A stretch of 34,161 nucleotides of DNA, from contig JAFGXD010000136.1 of the NCBI GenBank assembly GCA_016936815.1, positions 1 through 34,161 of the forward strand. Direction: 5' to 3'. Made by a program: the position numbers and the translations under genes. Shown here one piece after another: positions 25,686-34,161 of this stretch. A model generated the notes under the pieces. It was not told where the DNA came from. It was given only the letters and a program-made list of their open reading frames with translations, and did no database searches. Each line of letters opens with the position of its first letter. Within the stretch, counting starts at the first letter, position 1. The DNA is from Bacteroidales bacterium (GTDB lineage: Bacteria; Bacteroidota; Bacteroidia; Bacteroidales; GWF2-38-335).

Positions 25686-26261
25686 ATGAACTTGAGAACG
25701 ACTTTACTAGCATTATTAATTGTATTTTCTGTACAATTGTTTTCACAAAATTATACTATTGAAATAATAAAGAACGACAATAAGTTTATTCAAAAGAATG
25801 AAAATGATCAAATTGTGAAATTCAAAATTTTTGGAGTTAGTGAAGAAAATTTATTAGCTCTAAAAAATCAAGCCAAGAATTTGGAAGGAGTAAAATCTTT
25901 GGAATATGGGGCGATTGAAGATCAGACTTGCCTTTTAGAAATAAAAGTGATGAATGATTTCAATGAAATAAAATTTCAGAAGTTGGTAATTTCATTAAAT
26001 ATTGCGAAAGTTAGGTTAGATGATGTTGAAATAGATGCAAAAAAAGTATCTATGGCTTTTAGAAACGATGAGGAATACAGGAAAGAACTAAAGAAAATTA
26101 ATCAAAGGATAAAAGATATTCAAACCAAGATAGATTGGGTAAACACCAATGAAGAAGAGAAAGCTCTGGCCGAGCAAAACGGATGGTTTGAAAAAGCAAA
26201 CGCATCTTTGGAAGAAGCAAGAAAAGAGAAAAAAGACCTTATGGAAAACAATAATAATTAG
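25686..26261 (+). CDS. Small secreted protein with predicted ferredoxin/HMA-like core and coiled-coil tail, first gene of module C
   Basis: A 191-residue protein. Signal peptide about 1-20 (MNLRTTLLALLIVFSVQLFS, then QN). The core about 40-118 reads beta-alpha-beta-beta-alpha-beta: IVKFKIFGVS, helix ENLLALKNQAKNL, KSLEYGAI, CLLEIKV, helix EIKFQKLVISL, KVRLDDVEID. The Cys at the start of the third strand (QTCLLEI) matches those in the proteins at 4590 and 19006. The C-terminal 70 residues are highly charged and likely helical or coiled coil (EYRKELKKINQRIKDIQTKI, EEARKEKKDLME), longer than in its relatives. Adhesin 3 starts 22 bases downstream. Function unknown; membership of the family is inferred from pattern, not from strong identity. 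Confidence 0.76.
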   Translation: MNLRTTLLALLIVFSVQLFSQNYTIEIIKNDNKFIQKNENDQIVKFKIFGVSEENLLALKNQAKNLEGVKSLEYGAIEDQTCLLEIKVMNDFNEIKFQKLVISLNIAKVRLDDVEIDAKKVSMAFRNDEEYRKELKKINQRIKDIQTKIDWVNTNEEEKALAEQNGWFEKANASLEEARKEKKDLMENNNN

Positions 26262-26283
26262 GAAAGCTAATAATACTTTGACC

Positions 26284-29200
26284 ATGAAAACATTAAGCAT
26301 AAAATTACTATTTTTCGTTTTATTGACCGTGCTGGTTGCAAAAACTTATGGCCAATCTGATGATTGTGCCACAGCAGAACCTTTTTGTACTGGTGTAACA
26401 TATAATTTTCCTCTTGCAACCGGTACCTCAGCCGAAACAGGGCCGTATTACGATTGTTTATTATCTCAGCCAAATCCCGTTTGGTATTATTTGCAAATTG
26501 AAGATTCAGGAAATCTGGATATTCACATGGCCTCGACACCAGGGGCTTATGACGTTGACTTTTGTTGTTGGGGACCATTTGCAACCTTAACAAATATTTG
26601 CAACAATCTTACATCCGGAAATGTTGTTGATTGCAGTTTTTCTACATCCGATCAGGAAGATTGTAATATTACAGGAGCAGTAACCGGTCAATATTATATG
26701 CTTTGCATTACTAACTATTCCAATCAAACTACAAATGTAGAGTTTTCGCAAACAGGGGGAACGGGCTCAACAGATTGCTCAATTGTAACCCCTTGTGATA
26801 TAAGCTCTTTTACTGCAACCCCCGGACCTTGTATTGCCGGTAGCGATACCTACAATCTTACAGGAACCGTTGTTTTTACAGACCCGCCCGGAACCGGCAC
26901 TATGGTTATTACCGATGACAATGGTGGAAGTCAGACTTTTACCGCACCTTTTACCAGTCCAACTAATTATACGATAAACGGACAGGATGCCGATGGACTA
27001 TCTCATACAGTAACCATAACATTTTCTGCCGATGGTTTTTGTGAAGAAACTGTTACATATACCGCTCCTTCGCCGTGTTCATCGTGCTTTGCTGAAGCCG
27101 GCCCTAACGACGAGATTTGCGGGTTGACTTATCCTGTTCTTGCTGCTAATAATGATCCTACAAATATTTCTACACTTTGGTCATGTGCCTCAGCAGGAGT
27201 AACTTTTACCGTGCCTACTGCTTTTAACTCATCGGTTACTGTACCTGCACCGGGTACTTATATTTTTACATGGACGGTAACTAGCTCTTCCGGCTTAACT
27301 TGTTCAGATGATGTATCTATTAAATTTAATTATGAACCAACCTCCACATTTACCATTTCTAATATACTGTGCTTTGGAGATAATGCAACAATAAACTATA
27401 CCGGTGATGGAAATGCAGGAGCTACATACGACTGGAATTTTGGAGGAGGAACAGTTGTCTCCGGTTCAGGTCAGGGTCCATATCAGGTAAATTGGGGAAC
27501 TAGCGGAACACAGACCGTAAGTTTACAAGTAACCGAGATTGGCTGTTCTGCAGGATTAACAAGCAATACAGTTTACAATCCTTTAGAGCTTGTTACATCT
27601 GTTTCAACCGACGATGTAGATTGTGCTTCCGGAACCAATGGAAACGTTAACGTAAATGTTTCCGGAGGAACAGGGGCAATAACTTATGCTTGGTCGGATC
27701 CTTCAGGACCTCCATTCCCGGCAGGTTCGTATTCAGTTTCAATAACGGATGCAAATGGATGTCAGAATGTTGAAAATTTTACAATTACCGAACCTAACTC
27801 AATTGTTGTAACGCCTTCTCATACAGATTGTTTGTGTAATGGCGATAATACAGGAACAGCTAGTGTGAGTGTTTCAGGTGGAGTGGATCCATACACATAT
27901 TTTTGGCCGGGAGGAGTTTCATCCTCTAATACAGCTTCTGGTTTAGCAGCAGGTTCATATACGGTAACAATTGTTGATAATAATGGCTGTTCTGTTACAA
28001 ATACAATTACCGTTAATCAACCAACCGCAGTAACAGTTTCAGTTACATCAACAACGGATGTAAGTTGTTTTGGTTACTGCGATGGTACAGCAACTGCTAG
28101 CCCAAGCGGCGGAACAGCAGGATATTCATTTCTTTGGTCAAGTACTAATCCAACTGCTATTGCAACCGACTTGTGTGCAGGAAATTATACTGTTACTACA
28201 TCGGATGCAAACGGCTGTACAGCAATGGCATCTACCACAATAAATGAACCTTCCGGTATGTTGGCTGTAATTACTAGTACTCAGGGTGTTCTTTGTAATG
28301 GAGATTGCAATGGGTCAGCAACAGTTAATGTTTCTAACGGAACGCTTCCTTATACTTACTCTTGGCCTGCCGGTGGGGGAAGTAATCCAACCGGTACCAA
28401 TTTATGCGTTGGTTCGCATATTGTTACAGTTACCGATAACAATGGTTGTACAACTACTGCTACTGCTGTAATAAATGAACCTAGTGTTCTTACCGCAAGT
28501 ATAACTTCATCATCAGATGCCAGTTGCTATGGTTATTGTGATGGAACAGCTCAAGTAACTGCCTCAGGGGGAACAATGCCATATTCATATTTCTGGTGGA
28601 CAGGTTCAAGCGGCTCGTCAGACTTTGTTAATATTCTTTGTGCCGGGCCTCATACTGTTACTGTTACCGACGTTAATGGTTGTACAGCAACAGCAACTGT
28701 GGTTACCGATCAGCCTGCCGGAATGACTACTACAGTAACCGGAACAGGTCCCTCTTGTCATGGTGTTTGCGATGGTGTTGCAACTGTAAACGTTTCTGAT
28801 GGTACAAGTCCTTACACATATTTGTGGGAAAACGGTATAACAACGGCTACTGCTAACGGCTTGTGCGGAACCGATTACTTCGTTACTATTACCGATGCCA
28901 ATGGTTGCGAAACTGTTAACAGCATAATTTTTACCGACCCCGAAGAAATTATTGTTACGGCATCAATTGACCAATGGGTTTGTAATAATGCCAGTACTAT
29001 TATCTCTGCAACAGCTACAGGTGGTCAGACGCCTTATTCTTACGTTTGGTCAAATGGCGGAACTACATCATCTCAATCTATATCAACCCCCGTAGATCAA
29101 ACATATAGCGTTTATGTTCAGGATGCTGCCGGTTGTTTGTCAAATACCGATTACGTAAATATTTATGTTTATCCGCCTTTATGGATAGATGCTGTTCCGG

Positions 29201-30222
29201 AAACAAATACTATTTGTCCGGGAGAATCTTCTTCAATTACATTTACTTGTGGAGGAGGAGATGGTGGGCCTTATATTATTGGAATGAATGGAGAGAGCTA
29301 TTTGACACCACCGATTGTTGTTTCTCCAACAACTAATACAACATATATTATTAGTGTAAACGATTTCTGTGGCACGCAGACAGCTTACGATACAGTTGAG
29401 GTAATTGTTGCTCCAAATCCTAATGCCGGTTTTTCATCTGATATTAATTCAGGTTGCGAACCTACAACTATTCAGTTTAACGTTTTTGATGAGGATGCTG
29501 ACAATACATACGATTGGAATTTTGGTGTTGGCGATGTTAATAATTTTTCCAACGAAATGAATCCTGAGCATGTTTTTCAAAATTCAGGACTGTTTACAGT
29601 TACTCTTACTGTTACTTCGGAAGAAGGTTGTGTAAGTATTAATGAGCAAATTGACATGATAACAATTTATCCAACCCCAAATGCAGGTTTTAAACCAGAT
29701 CCAACGGTTGTAACTATTTTAAAACCAAACATCTATTTCCAAAATTTATCAGATAATCAATACCTATCCATTTGGGATTTTGGTGATGAACAACAATCAA
29801 ATTTTACAAATCCTGTTCATCATTTTAATGATACAGGAACTTATGAAATACAACTTGTAATTATTACTGAAAATAACTGTAGAGACACTATTACCGGAGT
29901 GGTTTATGTTGAAGATGAATACACTTTTTATGCACCTGAAGCCTTTTCACCTAACAACGATAACAAAAACGATTATTTCCATGTAACAGGATTTGGAATA
30001 GATCCGGAATATTTTCAAATGATTATTTATGACAGATGGGGTGAGGAAATATATGTAACTAATTTGTATAGCGAAGAAGATGTTTCTATTTATGGTTGGA
30101 ACGGTAAAGTGCAAAACAAATCTAAACTTTGTGAAACCGGAGTTTACACATGGCTTGTTGTTTATCGCGACAAACGAGGAGTTGAACATCAAAAAGCAGG
30201 TTCTGTTACTCTTTTGCGATAA
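26284..30222 (+). CDS. Adhesin 3: SprB-repeat surface protein with T9SS type-B C-terminal domain (1312 aa)
   Basis: The start at 26284 is chosen because it gives a signal peptide (MKTLSIKLLFFVLLTVLVA, cleavage near TYGQ). The frame is open back to 26149, but that part would encode a basic stretch overlapping the upstream gene. Domain order: N-terminal Cys-rich domain (about 25-165: SDDCATAEPFC, NPVWYYLQI, YYMLCITNY); two beta-domains (about 170-350); PKD (about 353-430, YDWNFGGG); six SprB repeats (434-886); two Ig-like domains; two PKD domains (YDWNFGVGD, SIWDFGDE); and the type-B C-terminal domain (1215-1312: FYAPEAFSPNNDNKND, MIIYDRWGEEIYVT, GWNGKVQN, TWLVVYRD, VTLLR). It is a close architectural paralogue of adhesin 2, sharing AGPN/DxExCGL, SGSGQGPYQ and GGGDGGPYI blocks. 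Predicted T9SS-exported, cell-surface attached. Confidence 0.92.
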   Translation: MKTLSIKLLFFVLLTVLVAKTYGQSDDCATAEPFCTGVTYNFPLATGTSAETGPYYDCLLSQPNPVWYYLQIEDSGNLDIHMASTPGAYDVDFCCWGPFATLTNICNNLTSGNVVDCSFSTSDQEDCNITGAVTGQYYMLCITNYSNQTTNVEFSQTGGTGSTDCSIVTPCDISSFTATPGPCIAGSDTYNLTGTVVFTDPPGTGTMVITDDNGGSQTFTAPFTSPTNYTINGQDADGLSHTVTITFSADGFCEETVTYTAPSPCSSCFAEAGPNDEICGLTYPVLAANNDPTNISTLWSCASAGVTFTVPTAFNSSVTVPAPGTYIFTWTVTSSSGLTCSDDVSIKFNYEPTSTFTISNILCFGDNATINYTGDGNAGATYDWNFGGGTVVSGSGQGPYQVNWGTSGTQTVSLQVTEIGCSAGLTSNTVYNPLELVTSVSTDDVDCASGTNGNVNVNVSGGTGAITYAWSDPSGPPFPAGSYSVSITDANGCQNVENFTITEPNSIVVTPSHTDCLCNGDNTGTASVSVSGGVDPYTYFWPGGVSSSNTASGLAAGSYTVTIVDNNGCSVTNTITVNQPTAVTVSVTSTTDVSCFGYCDGTATASPSGGTAGYSFLWSSTNPTAIATDLCAGNYTVTTSDANGCTAMASTTINEPSGMLAVITSTQGVLCNGDCNGSATVNVSNGTLPYTYSWPAGGGSNPTGTNLCVGSHIVTVTDNNGCTTTATAVINEPSVLTASITSSSDASCYGYCDGTAQVTASGGTMPYSYFWWTGSSGSSDFVNILCAGPHTVTVTDVNGCTATATVVTDQPAGMTTTVTGTGPSCHGVCDGVATVNVSDGTSPYTYLWENGITTATANGLCGTDYFVTITDANGCETVNSIIFTDPEEIIVTASIDQWVCNNASTIISATATGGQTPYSYVWSNGGTTSSQSISTPVDQTYSVYVQDAAGCLSNTDYVNIYVYPPLWIDAVPETNTICPGESSSITFTCGGGDGGPYIIGMNGESYLTPPIVVSPTTNTTYIISVNDFCGTQTAYDTVEVIVAPNPNAGFSSDINSGCEPTTIQFNVFDEDADNTYDWNFGVGDVNNFSNEMNPEHVFQNSGLFTVTLTVTSEEGCVSINEQIDMITIYPTPNAGFKPDPTVVTILKPNIYFQNLSDNQYLSIWDFGDEQQSNFTNPVHHFNDTGTYEIQLVIITENNCRDTITGVVYVEDEYTFYAPEAFSPNNDNKNDYFHVTGFGIDPEYFQMIIYDRWGEEIYVTNLYSEEDVSIYGWNGKVQNKSKLCETGVYTWLVVYRDKRGVEHQKAGSVTLLR
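27583..28941 (+). repeat. SprB-type repeat array, 6 units, in adhesin 3
   Basis: Six protein-level units of about 75 residues (434-886). The first unit has the same variant core as in adhesin 2 (AWSDPSGPPFPAG), and unit 2 also pairs with unit 2 of adhesin 2 (LCNGDNTGTASV against LCYDDNSGTGSV). The one extra unit compared with adhesin 2 lies in the middle of the array. Confidence 0.85.
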
Positions 30223-30290
30223 TTAATAACGATTTTTTTCTATTACGATTTCTTCTTCTACTAATAACTTCCATTATTTTAGACTGTTAT

Positions 30291-30328
30291 AGTATTTCAT
30301 CATTAGAATACTTAAATGTATTTTTTTT
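30291..30328 (+). terminator. Possible terminator after adhesin 3
   Basis: AGTATT (30291-30296) and AATACT (30307-30312) form a 6-bp stem around a 10-nt loop, followed 8 bases later by a run of eight Ts. It lies about 70 bases after the adhesin 3 stop. The stem is AT-rich and the T-run is not immediate, so support is modest. Confidence 0.3.
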
Positions 30329-30349
30329 GATGAAATTATTGACATGATA

Positions 30350-30368
30350 TTAACTTTTCCTTAACTTA
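30350..30368 (+). promoter_or_regulatory. Tandem TTAAC box upstream of the protease gene
   Basis: TTAACTTTTCCTTAACTTA matches the box at 18890-18908 with one mismatch and the same 11-bp repeat spacing. It lies about 110 bases before the protease ATG. GGCAAC follows at 30371 but has no CGTC at the required distance. Confidence 0.35.
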
Positions 30369-30475
30369 GCGGCAACTTTGACCGAGTTAACTTTTGTTTA
30401 TTAGTAACCAAATTTCGAACGAATTCAACGCAGATTGATTTGAAATAAATTTTTATTCACTAAATTATATTACTT

Positions 30476-33400
30476 ATGAAGAGGTTCTACTTAATCTTTT
30501 TAATCCTTTTCTTTGCTACTTCTCAACTAATTTTTTCCCAAATTAACAAAGGTGGTACTCCACCCAGTTTCGATTTGGGATTAAGTATTGGGGAAGTCGA
30601 CAAGGTTATTGTTCCACAATTGGACATGAATCTTGTTTTGGCCGAAGACGGTGAGGATGAAAAAAACGGTGATTTTCTACGTTCAGGAAGATCTATCCCC
30701 GTTAGTTTTAACATGCAAAATGCCGGTACCTGGACAGAACTCAGGGATGGCTCAAAAGTCTGGAGACTTACGGTTAATTCCAAAGATGCTCAGGCTTTAT
30801 CATTGGTTTATCAGGATTTTTATCTTCCTGTTGGCTCTAAACTTTTTGTTTATAACAAACATCAAACACATGTTTTGGGAGCATTTACCAATGAAAATAA
30901 TATGCCGGGTTCTTTATGGTCACATGAACTTGTTCAGGGCGACGAGATTACTTTGGAGTATTATCAACCAAAACGAGTAGCCGGAATGGCTCGTATTAAT
31001 ATTACGGAAGTTGTTTATGTGTACCGTAATGCAGAAATTCTTAACCGATACGACCCTGCCAAAACTACAGGTTGGGGTGCTTCAGAAGTTTGTGAAGTAA
31101 ATATTAATTGTTCTCCTGTTGGAGACAATTGGCAAGACGAAAAGCGCGGAGTGGCTGAAATTTGGCTAAGAGTGGGTGCCGGTTGGGGATGGTGTTCAGG
31201 AACTTTGGTTAACAATACAAGTTACGATGGAACACCCTATTTTCTAACTGCCGACCATTGTGGTGGTACCGATGCTTCCGATGCAGACCTTTTGGTTTGG
31301 TCTTTCTATTTTAACTACGAAGCTGCCGATTGTACAACTCCTGGTACCGAACCAGCCTATCAAACACTTACGGGCGCTGTAAGAAGAGCAGTTGGCCCAA
31401 TTTCAGGCGGTTCAGACTTTTTCTTATTGGAACTTAACAATACTCCCGGTGCTGCTATTAATCCTTATTACAATGGATGGGATAGAACAACTGCCACACC
31501 TGCTTCAGGAACCGGTATTCATCATCCTGCCGGAGATATTAAGAAAATTTCTACCTCTACCTGGATGCAAACAGCAGGCCCGGTAAATATTGGTGGAGAT
31601 ATTATGGCCGCCAATTCAGTGTTTGAAATTGAATGGTCGGCAAATGCAAACGGATGGGGTGTAACTGAAGGCGGATCTTCAGGTTCTCCTTTGTTTAACT
31701 CTGCAGGATTGCAGGTTGGTACACTTTCAGGAGGAAGTTCTTTTTGTACTGCTCAAAGTTCTCACGATTACTATGGAAGATTTTGGTATCATTGGGATCA
31801 AAACCCCGGAGGAACTGCTACACAGTTAAGAACATGGTTGGATCCGGGAAATACCGGTGTAACAACACTTCCGGGTTACGATCCTTTTGCAACTGCACCT
31901 CCAACAGTAGATTTCTATGGAACACCAACAATCATCCTACAAGGAGAAACTGTTGATTTTACCGATGCTTCTTATGGAACACCATTTTCTGCCCATAACT
32001 GGACTTTCGAAAGTGGAACTCCGGGAACTGCCAACGTGGCAAATCCTACCGGTATTACTTACAATACCCCGGGAACTTTTGATGTTACCGAAAGTGTAAC
32101 AAATGCTTTTGGAACAACAAGTGAAACAAAAACCGGTTACATAAGAGTATTGAGTAATTCTGTTGAAACTTGCGACACAATCATGACTTTCTACGGAACT
32201 CCAACTATTTACACTTCTACTAACGGTTATGTTGGTGGAACTAATGAATATGGTTGCGAAGCAATTGCTGAAAAATTCTCTAATGTTCATCCTTTTAACG
32301 AAATATCAGGTGGACGTTTTTACTGGGCTTCTGCAAATAATGGTACTTCACCTAATGTTACATTTGTAATTTGGGGTGCTGATGCTTCCGGAAACCCGGG
32401 TGCTCAACTTGCAACAACTACAGTTCCATTGGCAACAATTGTAAATGATTATAATACAAATGGATATACCGATGTCGACTTTGGAACTTCAGTTTCTATT
32501 CCAACTAATGGTGCTTTCCTTGGATTTATGATTCCGGGAACTCCTGCTTCAGGAGATACTTTGGCTATTGTAACGAATAATGATGCCGATTCTAATGATG
32601 ATACAGGTTATAGCTACTATGGAGGATGGGAAACTTATGATGCATGGGGTATGTCTTTAATGAACCTTATTTTACCTTTTGCTTGCTACGACCCATTCTT
32701 GCCACCGGTTGCTGATTTTAGCGGTACTCCAAGATTGATAACCGCCGGAGGAACTGTTGATTATACAGATTTGTCTTATGGTGGCGCAGCTACTTCATGG
32801 GCATGGGTTTTTGATGGCGGAACACCCGGAACATCTACAGCCCAGAATCCAACAAATATTACATACAATACTCCCGGATTCTATCAAGTGAGTTTAACTG
32901 CAACCAATGCAAATGGCTCAGATATTGAGACAAAAACTTCTTATATAGAGGTTTTGGATCCAAATGCATGTAATTGCGGAGAACTAAGCAATGTTGTTGG
33001 TGGTCAGGTTGTTTATACTACAGCCGGAGGTTATCTTGCCGGAAGTAACGAATATGCGGACTTATCTAAAGCCGAATACTTCGATTCTTATGCTCCATAT
33101 ACTCTTATAGAAGGTGCATGGATAAGATTTGGCGCTGTTACTAACACAACAGGTGGCAATATTACCGTAAATCTATGGAACGCTAATGGTGGAGCTTCTG
33201 CCGGAGGCGATCATACATATTCACCCGGTACAATATTGGCAACTGCAACTGTTCCATTGTCACAAATAGAAACTGATGTAGCTAATGGTGATTCTACTTA
33301 TATTGATTTTCCATCTGTTACTATTCCAGGCAACTTCTTTATTGGTTTTATGATTCCAACTCCAGCGGCTGGAAGTGACTCGATAGCTGTTTTCACCGGT

Positions 33401-34161
33401 GTACAGGGTGCCGGAACCGATAATGGTTGGGAACAATGGTCGCCAAGTGGTTGGTATTCTTATACCGAAGCCGGTTGGGGAGGAAGCTTCAATAACGCTA
33501 TCTTCCCACATGTTTGTACTCAAGGTTCACCGGCAGGTGAATTTATGGCTGACAATACAACTATTGTTGAGGGCGGTTCTGTAAATTTCACAGACCTATC
33601 AATGTGTTCACCAACTTCTTGGTCTTGGACTTTTGAAGGTGGAACACCGGGTACATCTACAGCTCAAAACCCAACAAATATTGTTTATAACACACCGGGA
33701 ACTTACGATGTAACTTTAACTGTTACAAATGCCGATGGTTCAGGTACCGAGTACAAAGCTGATTATATTACTGTTACTGTAGCTCCAATTGATATTGTTA
33801 ATTGGAACTTCCCAGGAAATCCCGATGATGCCGTTTCTGATGGAGGAATACCTGTGAATAATGGAACAAGAACACTCTCTACTGTTGGCGGAACAGCTGC
33901 TCCGGTTTATAATATAGCAGGTGCTACTACTAGAGCTGCCTCAGCAACAGGATGGGACGCAGGAGCAAACACTAAATATTGGATGGTTAGTTTCGAAACA
34001 ACAGGTTATCAAATGTTGAAATTGTCATCTAAACAAACCGGTAATAATAATAGAAGTCCAAGAGATTTTAAAGTTCAATATAGTATTGATGGCTCTGCTT
34101 GGACTGATGTTCCGGGAGCAACAGTTACTTGTGCTACAAATAACTGGAATTCTACAGGTAA
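30476..34161 (+). CDS. Secreted lysyl-endopeptidase-like serine protease with PKD domains, 3' end outside window
   Basis: The frame is open from ATG 30476 to the window end (1228 residues, no stop). Signal peptide about 1-21 (MKRFYLIFLILFFATSQLIFS). A propeptide runs to about 200. The catalytic domain (about 200-465) resembles Achromobacter lysyl endopeptidase (trypsin fold): VCEVNINC, CSGTLVNN, then His261 in YFLTADHCGG, Asp314 in GGSDFFLLEL and Ser402 in GVTEGGSSGSPLF, a complete triad. Three PKD domains follow (about 475-560, 743-825, 1018-1100). They alternate with two related beta-sandwich modules (about 562-740 and 828-1015, each with a YVGGTNEY or YLAGSNEY start). A further beta-domain begins at about 1105 (NWNFPGNPDDAVSDGG). 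A T9SS sorting domain is expected beyond the window but cannot be seen. It does not share the ECF promoter. Cleavage specificity for Lys is the family norm, not shown here. Confidence 0.87.
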   Translation, partial: MKRFYLIFLILFFATSQLIFSQINKGGTPPSFDLGLSIGEVDKVIVPQLDMNLVLAEDGEDEKNGDFLRSGRSIPVSFNMQNAGTWTELRDGSKVWRLTVNSKDAQALSLVYQDFYLPVGSKLFVYNKHQTHVLGAFTNENNMPGSLWSHELVQGDEITLEYYQPKRVAGMARINITEVVYVYRNAEILNRYDPAKTTGWGASEVCEVNINCSPVGDNWQDEKRGVAEIWLRVGAGWGWCSGTLVNNTSYDGTPYFLTADHCGGTDASDADLLVWSFYFNYEAADCTTPGTEPAYQTLTGAVRRAVGPISGGSDFFLLELNNTPGAAINPYYNGWDRTTATPASGTGIHHPAGDIKKISTSTWMQTAGPVNIGGDIMAANSVFEIEWSANANGWGVTEGGSSGSPLFNSAGLQVGTLSGGSSFCTAQSSHDYYGRFWYHWDQNPGGTATQLRTWLDPGNTGVTTLPGYDPFATAPPTVDFYGTPTIILQGETVDFTDASYGTPFSAHNWTFESGTPGTANVANPTGITYNTPGTFDVTESVTNAFGTTSETKTGYIRVLSNSVETCDTIMTFYGTPTIYTSTNGYVGGTNEYGCEAIAEKFSNVHPFNEISGGRFYWASANNGTSPNVTFVIWGADASGNPGAQLATTTVPLATIVNDYNTNGYTDVDFGTSVSIPTNGAFLGFMIPGTPASGDTLAIVTNNDADSNDDTGYSYYGGWETYDAWGMSLMNLILPFACYDPFLPPVADFSGTPRLITAGGTVDYTDLSYGGAATSWAWVFDGGTPGTSTAQNPTNITYNTPGFYQVSLTATNANGSDIETKTSYIEVLDPNACNCGELSNVVGGQVVYTTAGGYLAGSNEYADLSKAEYFDSYAPYTLIEGAWIRFGAVTNTTGGNITVNLWNANGGASAGGDHTYSPGTILATATVPLSQIETDVANGDSTYIDFPSVTIPGNFFIGFMIPTPAAGSDSIAVFTGVQGAGTDNGWEQWSPSGWYSYTEAGWGGSFNNAIFPHVCTQGSPAGEFMADNTTIVEGGSVNFTDLSMCSPTSWSWTFEGGTPGTSTAQNPTNIVYNTPGTYDVTLTVTNADGSGTEYKADYITVTVAPIDIVNWNFPGNPDDAVSDGGIPVNNGTRTLSTVGGTAAPVYNIAGATTRAASATGWDAGANTKYWMVSFETTGYQMLKLSSKQTGNNNRSPRDFKVQYSIDGSAWTDVPGATVTCATNNWNSTG

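Noticed and set aside
26149-26283. Longer start for adhesin 3
   Set aside because: It would overlap the upstream small-protein gene by more than 100 bases and encode a basic stretch that hides the clear signal peptide starting at 26284.
30371-30396. GGCAAC before the protease gene as a sixth ECF promoter
   Set aside because: No CGTC lies 16 or 17 nt downstream (the sequence there reads TTTT/TTTG), so only the -35-like half matches.

Overview
The window looks like an AT-rich chromosomal segment from a gliding or surface-adhesive member of the Bacteroidota. Evidence for this is the type IX secretion system (T9SS) type-B C-terminal sorting domains, SprB-type repeats, PKD domains, a two-component-regulator propeller protein, a Bacteroidota-style ECF sigma factor and the absence of strong Shine-Dalgarno sites. 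I see no rRNA, tRNA, CRISPR array or insertion sequence. No gene-free stretch exceeds 300 bases; the three longest gaps (4375-4589, 18721-19005, 30223-30475) carry regulatory sequence.

Layout. 1-2433: housekeeping pair, the 3' part of mltG and a phosphohexomutase. 2487-4374: an ECF sigma factor, then a membrane protein with an anti-sigma-like cytoplasmic N-terminus, one transmembrane helix, two PKD domains and a T9SS type-B-like C-terminal domain. 4590-14253: module A, a small secreted protein and a 3021-residue SprB-repeat adhesin. 14268-18720 (minus strand): a propeller/PP2C signalling protein followed by a secreted PHP-family phosphoesterase. 19006-23592: module B, small protein, 1214-residue adhesin, second small protein. 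23598-25574 (minus): a TMTC-like GT-C membrane protein with TPRs. 25686-30222: module C, small protein and 1312-residue adhesin. 30476-end: a lysyl-endopeptidase-like secreted serine protease with PKD domains, cut by the window edge.

How it may work together. Five copies of an ECF-type promoter, ARGCAAC - 16 or 17 nt - CGTC, lie 20-40 nt before a start codon. They precede the sigma gene, the anti-sigma-like gene, and the first gene of each of the three small-protein/adhesin operons. I saw none before the minus-strand genes, the housekeeping genes or the protease. I infer a self-contained regulon. The ECF factor would activate itself, its membrane partner and three T9SS adhesin operons. The partner ends in a domain resembling the adhesins' own sorting signal, so it could report on T9SS traffic or occupancy. 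Each adhesin operon begins with a small secreted protein with a predicted beta-alpha-beta-beta-alpha-beta (ferredoxin/HMA-like) core. These occupy the position where a PorP/SprF-type gene often sits beside type-B adhesins. The promoter motif and domain order are read from sequence; the regulatory circuit is inference.
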